Below, one piece after another: positions 58,401-61,481 of a stretch of DNA of 64,000 nucleotides. The first letter of the stretch is position 1. Every line of letters starts with the position of its first letter. This stretch comes from Megaleporinus macrocephalus. Taxonomy: Eukaryota > Chordata > Actinopteri > Characiformes > Anostomidae. The stretch covers positions 30,876,582 through 30,940,581 of the forward strand of contig CM038704.1 in assembly GCA_021613375.1 (NCBI GenBank). Reading direction: 5' to 3'. The notes beneath the pieces are model-generated. The model was not told the DNA's origin and ran no database searches. It was given only the letters and a program-made list of their open reading frames with translations. The position numbers were made by a program, and so were the translations under genes.

Positions 58401-58642
58401 AAGACGTGGAGGTAAATGCTCCAGAAGCAGCACGGTTCCAGTGTGAAGTGTCTGTCCCCCTCATGAAACCCCCTGTCTGGACCCTGAATGGAGAAACACT
58501 TCAGGCAGGGGCGGACATACGTCTGGAGAACAAAGGGACAGTGTACAGTCTCATCTTCAAAAATACCAGCTTGGACATGAGTGGGACAGTAAAGTTCACT
58601 ACAGGGAAGGCCAAAAGCAGTGCTAACCTGAAAGTGGTGTAG
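21311..58642 (+). CDS. obsl1: obscurin-like protein 1, complete coding span (24 exons)
   Basis: Coding exons: 21311-22451, 26927-27196, 29272-29532, 30184-30489, 33312-33578, 34348-34623, 35999-36274, 36789-37064, 37599-37871, 39734-40009, 40374-40649, 42187-42462, 42566-42841, 43599-43868, 44284-44550, 47184-47453, 48465-48731, 52047-52313, 54621-54733, 54822-54975, 56108-56269, 56541-56645, 56752-57018, 58371-58642. They total 6,864 nt with one open frame of 2,287 residues. Domain order is Ig1-Ig5, FN3, Ig6-Ig23; there is no signal peptide, membrane segment or kinase. The order Ig1-5, FN3, Ig6 and stretches such as [11 protein letters not shown] in Ig3 identify OBSL1. The known family role is a cytoskeletal linker at the muscle M-band (binding titin and myomesin) and a scaffold of the CUL7/CCDC8 3M complex, whose loss causes 3-M growth syndrome in humans. 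The protein is longer than mammalian OBSL1 as I remember it (about 1,900 residues). Splice sites are inferred from GT/AG, phase and homology, not transcripts. Confidence 0.93.
21689..21745 (+). repeat. CCA/CAA codon repeat coding the PQQ linker
   Basis: Short imperfect run of CAG/CAA and CCA/CCG codons inside obsl1 exon 1 giving repeated P-Q-Q units (about residues 127-144) between Ig1 and Ig2. It is likely a flexible, length-variable spacer. Confidence 0.85.
23149..24274. mobile_element. non-autonomous hAT-like element
   Basis: 1,126 bp in obsl1 intron 1. It starts CAGGGCCAGAGTGG and ends CCACTCCGGCCCTG, inverted with one mismatch. The flanks GTTCAAAA and GTTTAAAA look like an 8-bp target duplication with one change. 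No intact transposase frame. Confidence 0.78.
25517..25609 (+). repeat. (TA)n microsatellite
   Basis: About 46 perfect TA units in obsl1 intron 1. Confidence 0.97.
26169..26213 (+). repeat. fragment of a common fish interspersed repeat
   Basis: ACATTTACATTTATGGCATT followed by a TTATTCAGAG motif is typical of an abundant fish repeat; only about 45 bp are recognisable. Confidence 0.35.
26927..27196 (+). CDS. obsl1: obsl1 coding exon 2: Ig4
   Basis: Residues 381-470. The acceptor ...TTTGATAG precedes the exon and the donor is GTAAGT; phase 1 at both ends. It contains the buried Cys of LECEV, the Trp of TAWYLED and the Cys of GVYLCEM, so the Ig disulfide pair is intact. The segment [17 protein letters not shown] closely follows the mammalian OBSL1 fourth Ig domain. 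Confidence 0.93.
27366..27735. repeat. inverted arms flanking part of the Tc1 relic
   Basis: About 60-70 bp at 27366-27428 recurs in inverted orientation at 27657-27728 (shared core CAGTTCACCTGAGCAATAAG and its complement). The arms enclose the N-terminal transposase fragment. Confidence 0.75.
27431..28065 (+). pseudogene. rearranged Tc1-like transposase relic
   Basis: Plus-strand fragments of a Tc1 transposase. The N-terminal part around 27464-27637 reads [16 protein letters not shown] and later [14 protein letters not shown]-terminal part around 27800-28060 reads [12 protein letters not shown] and, near the end, [12 protein letters not shown] and FAKGGYTKY. Several stops and frame changes, and a duplicated 31-bp segment (27581-27613, 27738-27768), show it is dead. 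The C-terminus resembles that of the intact element at 30883-31896. Confidence 0.75.
28125..28455 (+). mobile_element. tRNA-type SINE
   Basis: Begins GGCGGCACGGTTGTGTAGTG with an A-box-like TAGTGGTTAGC and a B-box-like GGGTTACATTCCC, the RNA polymerase III promoter of tRNA-derived SINEs. It continues with the very common fish repeat body (GGTTTCCTCCGGGTACTCCG...) and ends in GATGATGATGGATGAATG. In obsl1 intron 2, same strand. Confidence 0.8.
28863..28913. repeat. perfect 21-bp hairpin with 9-nt loop
   Basis: Arms 28863-28883 and 28893-28913 are exact reverse complements around TGTTATTCT. The loop sequence CTGTTATTCTG occurs again just after the right arm (about 28917). Confidence 0.92.
29272..29532 (+). 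CDS. obsl1: obsl1 coding exon 3: Ig5 (no F-strand Cys)
   Basis: Residues 471-557; acceptor ...GTCTTCAG, donor GTAAGA. It contains [13 protein letters not shown], very close to the mammalian module at this place, and the core Trp in VFWFKDG. The F-strand reads GTVTFMAG, so the usual Cys is Phe and no canonical disulfide is possible. At 261 nt it is the shortest of the single-domain Ig exons. Confidence 0.92.
29533..30183 (+). other. obsl1: obsl1 intron 3
   Basis: 651 bp; nothing seen. Confidence 0.8.
30184..30489 (+). CDS. obsl1: obsl1 coding exon 4: fibronectin type III domain
   Basis: Residues 558-659; acceptor ...TTTTTCTTCAG, donor GTAGGA. It has FN3 features: a Pro-rich start (CPPISPVG), the B-strand Trp of VLSWSPS, and the closing [18 protein letters not shown] with the Tyr-x-Phe-x-(I/V) core. 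One FN3 between Ig5 and Ig6 is the OBSL1 hallmark. At 306 nt it is larger than the Ig exons, as expected for this fold. Confidence 0.93.
30665..32271 (-). mobile_element. intact Tc1-like transposon with perfect terminal inverted repeats
   Basis: 1,607 bp inserted at a TA dinucleotide (30663-30664 and 32272-32273) in obsl1 intron 4, antisense to the gene. The outer 41 bp of both ends (starting CAGTGCCCTCCATAATTATT) are identical by eye. Related inner copies of the end motif occur at about 30856-30880 and 32047-32074, an IR/DR arrangement. One open transposase gene lies inside. Identical ends and an unbroken gene indicate a recent insertion. Confidence 0.95.
30883..31896 (-). CDS. Tc1-like DD34E transposase, apparently full length
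   Basis: 337 residues starting [14 protein letters not shown], the usual start of the family; an in-frame Met nine codons upstream (31923) is also possible. N-terminal helix-turn-helix (about 5-55), basic GRGRK motif in the linker, then the RNase H-like catalytic core: [11 protein letters not shown] (first Asp), QQDNDPKH (second Asp) and [13 protein letters not shown] (Glu). I count 34 residues between the second Asp and the Glu, so DD34E. It ends [10 protein letters not shown], as Tc1 proteins do. No frameshift or stop. It would cut and paste its own element; present activity is not shown. Confidence 0.95.
   Translation of the reverse strand: MGKTKEHSIQVRQMCVDLHRSGNGYKKIATRLHLSVPTVRGIIKKFKTTGTVVNKSGRGRKFILPPRTVRRMIREIKSSPKLTVTELQQMVASWGHEVSKTTIRRYLHANKLFGRHARKKPFLTHNHKRKRLEFAKQYWNFNWDRVLWSDETKIELFGNKCCKWVWRNTRAEYAEKHLMPTVKYGGGSVMLWACFTSKGPGNLVRVHGIMNALKYQDILKQNLVASARKLKMGRHWVFQQDNDPKHMARSTQKWLTTHRIKLLPWPSQSPDLNPIENLWGELKRRVQRRGPRSLDDLERLCKEEWSKIPLSVFSHLVKHYRRKLGAVLLAKGGCTKY
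32274..33311 (+). other. obsl1: obsl1 intron 4, part after the transposon
   Basis: Nothing seen besides AT-rich intronic sequence and the acceptor tract. Confidence 0.75.
33312..33578 (+). CDS. obsl1: obsl1 coding exon 5: Ig6 (both Cys absent)
   Basis: Residues 660-748; acceptor ...TTATCTGCAG, donor GTATGG. The core Trp is in IGTWFLNS. The B-strand reads AVFSIEL and the F-strand AEITFIATG, so both disulfide Cys are missing. Mammalian OBSL1 has the same motif (GTWFLNGEE) after its FN3, so this is an old feature of the module, not damage. Confidence 0.91.
33579..34347 (+). other. obsl1: obsl1 intron 5
   Basis: Contains the palindrome at 33924-33951 and direct repeats of AAGTCTTCAAG at about 33892 and 33914; otherwise nothing. 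Confidence 0.75.
33924..33951. repeat. 11-bp inverted repeat with 6-nt loop
   Basis: GGTTTTTGACC and GGTCAAAAACC are exact complements; ACCAAAAG within it can pair instead with a following CTTTTGGT. Confidence 0.85.
34348..34623 (+). CDS. obsl1: obsl1 coding exon 6: Ig7
   Basis: Residues 749-840; acceptor ...CAATTTACAG, donor GTAAAT. Complete Ig core: Cys in VLYCEVS, Trp in VHWFKDG, Cys in VYTCQSND. It is the first of a run of ten near-identically sized modules (Ig7-Ig16) with the pattern C-E-(V/L)-S ... W-x-K-D-G ... Y-x-C. Confidence 0.91.
35164..35852 (+). pseudogene. internally deleted Tc1-like relic
   Basis: Ends CACTATATGATCAAAAGTAT and (inverted) CCCTGTATGGCCAAAGGTAT mark terminal repeats of a common fish Tc1 family. 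Inside, pieces such as [14 protein letters not shown] (plus strand) come from the catalytic domain. Stops and deletions make it non-functional. In obsl1 intron 6. Confidence 0.75.
35999..36274 (+). CDS. obsl1: obsl1 coding exon 7: Ig8
   Basis: Residues 841-932; acceptor ...ACACCCTCAG, donor GTGATA. Core residues are intact: Cys in VLHCELS, Trp in VCWLKDG, Cys in YTCRSADD. There is an extra Cys next to the Trp and another after PI in the C' region. The exon starts APRATFQSL instead of the EPPV start of its neighbours. Confidence 0.91.
36275..36788 (+). other. obsl1: obsl1 intron 7
   Basis: Short TTATTACTG repeats near 36676-36715; open reading continues from exon 7 for over 400 bases, but without any domain, and the conserved Ig ends at the donor. 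Confidence 0.75.
36789..37064 (+). CDS. obsl1: obsl1 coding exon 8: Ig9
   Basis: Residues 933-1024; acceptor ...TTCTGGCAG, donor GTGGAT. The core is complete: Cys in VLHCELS, Trp in ARWFRDG, Cys in YTCQAGDN. The domain starts GPPVSFKEV. 276 nt, phase 1-1. Confidence 0.92.
37065..37598 (+). other. obsl1: obsl1 intron 8
   Basis: 534 bp; nothing seen. Confidence 0.8.
37599..37871 (+). CDS. obsl1: obsl1 coding exon 9: Ig10
   Basis: Residues 1025-1115; acceptor ...ATTGAACAG, donor GTGAGC. The core is complete: Cys in VLNCELS, Trp in ACWFKDG, Cys in YVCDTGGD. It starts [13 protein letters not shown], very like the mammalian repeated modules that begin PPVxIVxPxxxV. Confidence 0.93.
37937..38694. 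mobile_element. non-autonomous hAT-type element with 8-bp target duplication
   Basis: 758 bp in obsl1 intron 9. The ends CAGTGTTAATTT and AAATTAACACTG are inverted copies, and the flanking 8 bp GTACTGAC is perfectly duplicated (37929-37936 and 38695-38702). An 8-bp duplication with CAG-type ends fits the hAT superfamily. No transposase reading frame inside, so it was moved by an enzyme made elsewhere. Confidence 0.88.
38703..39733 (+). other. obsl1: obsl1 intron 9, part after the hAT element
   Basis: Several AGCTAGCT motifs near 39164-39230; otherwise nothing. Confidence 0.7.
39734..40009 (+). CDS. obsl1: obsl1 coding exon 10: Ig11
   Basis: Residues 1116-1207; acceptor ...CCTTAATCAG, donor GTAAAT. 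The core is complete: Cys in VLSCEIS, Trp in VCWYCDG, Cys in YVCETADD. Two further Cys flank the Trp (C-W-Y-C), which is unusual. It starts [14 protein letters not shown]. Confidence 0.92.
40010..40373 (+). other. obsl1: obsl1 intron 10
   Basis: 364 bp; nothing seen. Confidence 0.8.
40374..40649 (+). CDS. obsl1: obsl1 coding exon 11: Ig12 (B-strand Cys replaced)
   Basis: Residues 1208-1299; acceptor ...TGTTCACAG, donor GTATGT. The B-strand reads VVLELEVS with Leu where neighbours have Cys; the Trp (VYWMKNG) and the F-strand Cys (YTCNAIDD) are kept. Otherwise a normal member of the Ig7-Ig16 run. Confidence 0.92.
40741..41800. repeat. diverged repeat related to the 53.5-kb MITE, with GAGTCGACTC palindromes
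   Basis: The stretch 40860-40935 (GACACCACCACAGTCAAAGT...) resembles 53520-53590 (GACCACCACCATAAAAGTCC...). Further on are two 12-bp palindromes at 41743-41754 and 41785-41796. It may be one or more old insertions in obsl1 intron 11. Confidence 0.35.
42187..42462 (+). CDS. obsl1: obsl1 coding exon 12: Ig13 (F-strand Cys replaced)
   Basis: Residues 1300-1391; acceptor ...TACTAACAG, donor GTATGA. Cys in VLECELS and Trp in VKWYKDG are present. The F-strand reads [10 protein letters not shown] with Leu in place of Cys. It starts [12 protein letters not shown]. Confidence 0.92.
42566..42841 (+). CDS. obsl1: obsl1 coding exon 13: Ig14
   Basis: Residues 1392-1483; acceptor ...TTTGTCCCATAG, donor GTATGA. 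The core is complete: Cys in ILACEVS, Trp in VQWLFNE, Cys in YLCDAVDD. It lies only 103 bp after exon 12, one of the three short introns in the gene. Confidence 0.92.
42842..43598 (+). other. obsl1: obsl1 intron 13
   Basis: 757 bp; nothing seen. Intron 12 before it is only 103 bp. Confidence 0.8.
43599..43868 (+). CDS. obsl1: obsl1 coding exon 14: Ig15 (B-strand Cys replaced, weak donor)
   Basis: Residues 1484-1573; acceptor ...CTCCTCCAG. The B-strand reads ITLTAMVS with Ala where Cys is expected; the Trp (VRWLKDW) and F-strand Cys (YTCDANTD) remain. The donor is GTTGGG, a poor match at +3, but the preceding AAAG and the phase fit every other exon. Length 270 nt. Confidence 0.9.
43869..44283 (+). 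other. obsl1: obsl1 intron 14
   Basis: 415 bp, begins GTTGGG; nothing else seen. Confidence 0.75.
44284..44550 (+). CDS. obsl1: obsl1 coding exon 15: Ig16
   Basis: Residues 1574-1662; acceptor ...GTCCATTCAG, donor GTAAGT. The core is complete: Cys in TLRCEVC, Trp in VQWLKDG, Cys in YTCESRDD, with an extra Cys after CEV. It starts [12 protein letters not shown]. The exon ends in A instead of G, so the joined codon is ATG. Confidence 0.91.
44551..47183 (+). other. obsl1: obsl1 intron 15
   Basis: 2,633 bp; ATT microsatellite at 45757, A-rich stretch around 44880-45200; no exon or classified repeat. Confidence 0.75.
45757..45807 (+). repeat. (ATT)n microsatellite
   Basis: About 17 perfect units in obsl1 intron 15. 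Confidence 0.97.
47184..47453 (+). CDS. obsl1: obsl1 coding exon 16: Ig17 (F-strand Cys absent)
   Basis: Residues 1663-1752; acceptor ...TGTCCTGCAG, donor GTGAGT. Cys in TFKCVVS and Trp in MVWFMDG are kept; the F-strand reads SRITAEAEG. It aligns with the mammalian module that begins VKLVSELTPL, which likewise lacks the F-strand Cys, so I place the end of the fish-expanded run just before it. Confidence 0.91.
47454..48464 (+). other. obsl1: obsl1 intron 16
   Basis: Contains GTGGGATCGAAAAGTCTGAG at 47814, like the end of a fish mariner MITE, but I found no partner end. Confidence 0.6.
48465..48731 (+). CDS. obsl1: obsl1 coding exon 17: Ig18 (B-strand Cys absent)
   Basis: Residues 1753-1841; acceptor ...CGTTTTGCAG, donor GTAAGT. 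The B-strand reads ATLETEVS (Thr for Cys); Trp in VQWMRQG and Cys in [10 protein letters not shown] are present. The HDRT motif after the last Cys matches the mammalian counterpart. Confidence 0.92.
49404..49464 (+). repeat. (TA)n microsatellite
   Basis: About 30 perfect TA units in obsl1 intron 17. Confidence 0.97.
50705..50832 (+). mobile_element. 3' fragment of the same SINE-type repeat
   Basis: Diverged copy of the tail portion (GTGATAGACTTTACCAGGGT ... ending GAATGAATAAATGGATAAAT) that parallels the end of the 28125-28455 element. 5' truncated; obsl1 intron 17. Confidence 0.5.
52047..52313 (+). CDS. obsl1: obsl1 coding exon 18: Ig19 (both Cys absent)
   Basis: Residues 1842-1930. I chose acceptor ...GACTTTTAAAG at 52045-52046 because it restores phase 1 and gives 267 nt. 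The tempting CAG at 52034-52036 would put the frame into a stop at once. The domain reads [12 protein letters not shown] ... [16 protein letters not shown]; both disulfide positions are Val and Phe, as in the mammalian counterpart. Donor is GTGGGC. The exact 5' edge is the least certain of the gene. Confidence 0.84.
52314..54620 (+). other. obsl1: obsl1 intron 18
   Basis: Holds the MITE-like repeat at 53346-53960; nothing else. Confidence 0.75.
53346..53960. mobile_element. diverged MITE-like repeat
   Basis: Starts GGGTGCGTCCGAAATCGCCT, the opening of an abundant fish DNA-transposon repeat. Near its other end are several CCTACTA/TAGTAGG-type motifs in inverted orientation (about 53880-53955). 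Middle part shares a stretch with 40860-40935. In obsl1 intron 18; the far end is not clear. Confidence 0.45.
54621..54733 (+). CDS. obsl1: obsl1 coding exon 19: first half of Ig20
   Basis: Residues 1931-1968; acceptor ...TATTATCGGCAG, donor GTATCG after AAG. It starts [13 protein letters not shown] and ends VRWLK, holding the B-strand Cys (LECELS) and the core Trp. The exon ends in phase 0, the only phase-0 intron in the coding part. Confidence 0.89.
54822..54975 (+). CDS. obsl1: obsl1 coding exon 20: second half of Ig20
   Basis: Residues 1969-2019; acceptor ...TTTCACGGTAG, donor GTACGG. It resumes [10 protein letters not shown] and carries the F-strand Cys in IYTCEIGD. The two halves total 267 nt, the normal size of one Ig exon here, so the 88-bp intron is an insertion and not a missing piece. 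Confidence 0.9.
54976..56107 (+). other. obsl1: obsl1 intron 20
   Basis: 1,132 bp; nothing seen. Confidence 0.8.
56108..56269 (+). CDS. obsl1: obsl1 coding exon 21: first part of Ig21
   Basis: Residues 2020-2073; acceptor ...GTGGGTTTCAG. It reads [15 protein letters not shown], with Cys in FMCEVS and Trp in GDWYKNG, and ends KTRREG. The donor would be GTCAGC, a weak but usable match. Continuing past it stops after five codons, supporting splicing here. Confidence 0.85.
56541..56645 (+). CDS. obsl1: obsl1 coding exon 22: second part of Ig21
   Basis: Residues 2074-2108; acceptor ...CGCTTAACAG, donor GTACTG. It reads [20 protein letters not shown] and ends YLEVQG. The pattern EGxKHxL...EDAGE follows the mammalian domain across the junction, which validates joining the two pieces; 162 + 105 = 267 nt. 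No F-strand Cys (GEIKFVSK). Confidence 0.87.
56752..57018 (+). CDS. obsl1: obsl1 coding exon 23: Ig22
   Basis: Residues 2109-2197; acceptor ...CTTTGGACAG, only 106 bp after the previous exon; donor GTGAGA. Cys in LECTVS and Trp in VSWYKGD are present; the F-strand reads TYSIEVGEH. It ends LMVEG, matching the last domain of mammalian OBSL1 as I remember it, which terminates just after LLVEG. Confidence 0.91.
57019..58370 (+). other. obsl1: obsl1 intron 23, before the terminal exon
   Basis: 1,352 bp between the domain where mammalian OBSL1 ends and the extra last Ig. I looked for a poly(A) signal right after exon 23 (57019-57300) and saw no AATAAA. Confidence 0.7.
58371..58642 (+). CDS. obsl1: obsl1 last coding exon: Ig23 and stop
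   Basis: Residues 2198-2287; acceptor ...TTGTCCACCCAG, terminating at TAG. It reads [15 protein letters not shown], with Cys in FQCEVS, Trp in PVWTLNG and no F-strand Cys (GTVKFTTG); it ends ANLKVV. It is a full Ig domain, so the protein ends in a folded module and not in a tail. Mammalian OBSL1 appears to lack it. Confidence 0.9.
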
Positions 58643-59590
58643 AGCAAAGACTGAGCACGAGCAGGTCAGAGATGAAGCTAGTTAAGTGGGACGAGGGGGT
58701 AGAAATATAAACTAAAGCAGCAGCATTATAATATTCTCGTCAAGAATAAACAAAAAGAAATAGCAATATTTAATATTGTCTTGCCCTCTATTACTTTGCA
58801 ACTGTGTAACGGAGATTTAAGGTATGAGGGTGAAAGTGGAATGGCATATAAATCACTGCAATGTTTAAAGGAAAATAGCAATCGTTTGAGGTTCCACTCA
58901 GCTTTTTGTGTAATGTTCTTCTGGAGGAGAAATCTGTCATTTTGATTGGTTTTAGGAAAAACAGTATGCACAATAATATTGTTAGGTGTAAACCTGCATC
59001 TTTGCACCTTGACCCTCTAATGAGATTCCTGTGAAAAGTCATGAGGTTATAGTGTTTTCACTGCAGTGTGCCCTGGCTATAACGTGATGTAATGTTTTTA
59101 TACTTCTACTTATAAAGAGTGATGTCCAGATATCTAATAATAGGACTATATGATGAAAGTGAGGGGAAGCATTGCAAGATGGATGTAAGAATGCACAGCG
59201 TTGGTATACTTACAGTCATACACTTTTAGGCTGTGTACTGGTGTTGAATTGATAAATAGTCTTGTAGGGGTGACTTCTTTTCCAGGTGTCTGAGGAAAAT
59301 CACTTTGATTTGTATGAAACACTTTTGTAGTATTTATCAATATATATATATAAAACCAAAGGAAAATTGGTCTTTTTCATGAGTATTTCACTAAAAAGTG
59401 GACAATTGCAAAATATTTGTTATGTTTTCTATGTTTCTGAGATTAAAATATGCTGCAAGTTAATAAATCAACTACCAATTTTGGTCATGATTACTGCACT
59501 GAGGAGCTCTTGAATGTGTTTACAGAATAAAGGATTTACCTACAATGTTCCCAAAGCAATAAGAATGAATAAATGTTTCTATTAAACAAT
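58643..59590 (+). other. obsl1: obsl1 3' UTR
   Basis: Non-coding sequence after the stop. AATAAA occurs at 58745, 59462, 59526 and 59568. The last is followed after about 28 bp by a T-rich stretch (59601-59612), the best poly(A) context. Early use of 58745 would give a UTR of about 130 nt. Confidence 0.55.
59568..59573 (+). terminator. obsl1: poly(A) signal AATAAA for obsl1
   Basis: AATAAA with a downstream T-rich tract; competing signal at 59526-59531. Confidence 0.5.
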
Positions 59591-59599
59591 ACAGTGCAA

Positions 59600-61237
59600 G
59601 TCTTTTTTTTCTTTAATGAACACTTCTGTAATTCAAAGTACACATTGCAAAAAAAACTGCAAAATGATTTCCAAAAGCAGAAATACAACCAAAACTTTGT
59701 GAACATATTTACACAGCATTACACAGCTCCCCTTTTTTTTTTTTTTTTTACAAAAACCCTGGCAGAAATACAAACTGAAGTATGGCTGAGTTAATGACAC
59801 GTCCACTATTGTCTTCTTTGAAAGAGTGCTTTGTGAATGCATGCCAGACCAAGAATATTATACATGGATGCAGCCATAGAAAAATAAATACATAAATAAA
59901 TAGAGCTTTACACGGCTGGTGAAGTAACAGTCGGCAATATGACGTCTAGGAGTACTGGCACAACTACCGCACACACATATTATTAAACCTTCTATAAACA
60001 TTGTGCAGTACACCCTATACATCAGTGAACACAGGCCTTCTCCTAGATCGCTAACCTCCAGCAGTGTTTTTAAAGGGCCCATAATCACAGAAATCTAACA
60101 TTTTCTTGAGTTTGTTTTTTAAATGTAAGCATGTTTAATGTAAAGTTTTAAAATGTACGGCTTAATCTTTTATATATATGGAAATTGTGTTTGTTTCAAA
60201 AAACAGCCCTTTTTAATGAATTTTTAATTGAATGTTTGCGATGTCACAACCACAGCAGTTTAGCCAACTACACATTTCTGCCAAGACTGTCATTTGAAGC
60301 AGGCACAATACAGGGCACTTGTGAAAGGGTCAGCCAATCAAAACAGAAGTCATTTATATAGAGAGGTCTTAAAGGCACAAATACAAAAGCAGCTTTTTCT
60401 ATTTTCATTGAACGGGATAAATTATGGTAAAACATATACATTATAAATGATAAATCTTTAAGACAAAACAACAAAGAGAATAGAGAATATGGGCCCTTCA
60501 AAGAACCTGACTTGCTGATCAAGCTGATTAGATTTGGGTCAAATCTGTAGAGCACATCAGCATGAAGGGTGATTTTCAGGTGAAGGACCAGTGATCATTC
60601 AGCAAAGCAAAATTCATTATCTTTTCTCAGCCACTTTCTGTATCCATTCTAAACAAATCAAAACACAATTAAGCCAATATACAGAATACATTTACTGTCC
60701 CCTCCAAACCTATTTGATACATTTACAAACATTCCCACAGATAATATATTTTAGCAACAGTCAGGTGCAACTGAAAATAGAAAACAAAAATAAATACTAG
60801 CAATATGAAACTGTTTAATAGTGTTGAGAAAGCTGAGCAGCTGTGTTCTGCTTCATATACAGGTCTATGCGCCCTGCCTTTCTGCAGTGCCCAAGAGTTT
60901 AATATGAGATACTTGGTTGGGGTATGCTAAAATGAGAGAAAACATGAAGAGTTCATACATTCCTCAGCCAAACACATAGAGTTTTGTATTGCTCTGTATA
61001 CCATACTTATTTAAAATCATGTTTGTGCCATGATCTTCAGTCTACCACAGTTCAACCTGTGATTACTTACCTACTAGTACAATATATTAACAGTATTCAT
61101 TAGCGATAAATGCTATTCAGCTTGTGTTTAAATAATCCACTTTGCTTCTTCCACTCTCATATTAGTAGTTGGTGAGAAGAGAGTTGGGCCTCTATGCCTT
61201 CAGGTGATTGGGCGCTATGCGTAGAGTGAAGGTTTTG
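59600..61237 (-). other. speg: speg 3' UTR
   Basis: No coding sequence is visible. It includes AU-rich pentamers (ATTTA on the minus strand near 59880-59902) and on the minus strand a candidate ATTAAA at 59617-59612 followed by A-rich sequence. A homopolymer T run on the plus strand lies at about 59734-59750. Confidence 0.5.
59612..59617 (-). terminator. speg: candidate poly(A) signal ATTAAA for speg
   Basis: Minus-strand ATTAAA. I found no clear AATAAA on this strand between 59.5 and 61.2 kb, so this is the best candidate. Confidence 0.35.
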
Positions 61238-61481
61238 TTAGGTGGCAGGTGTGCTGGATAGGCTGTGTGCTGTAGGTGAGGCTGGCGATTGAGGCCCACT
61301 CTGGTATGCACGTAAGAGGATATTGTGTTTGGTGGCTGACTCAGCCCGCCGGCGCTGGTACTCCCCAAGAAACTCCTTCAGTCGTGTGGTCGTGAAAGTC
61401 AGGGTTTGACGCCGTAGCTTCATCAGATAGGAGTCCTGCAGCCAAGCGTTGCTGAAGCAGTCTTTAATGGTGGGTCGGGAC
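61238..61481 (-). CDS. speg: speg last exon: end of kinase and C-terminal tail
   Basis: Acceptor ...CATTTCCCAG; stop TAA at 61240-61238. It encodes [19 protein letters not shown], then [18 protein letters not shown], a basic Arg-rich stretch (YQRRRAES) and a Ser/Pro/Thr-rich end ([15 protein letters not shown]). The basic tail immediately after the kinase is the most diagnostic SPEG segment in the window. Confidence 0.93.
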
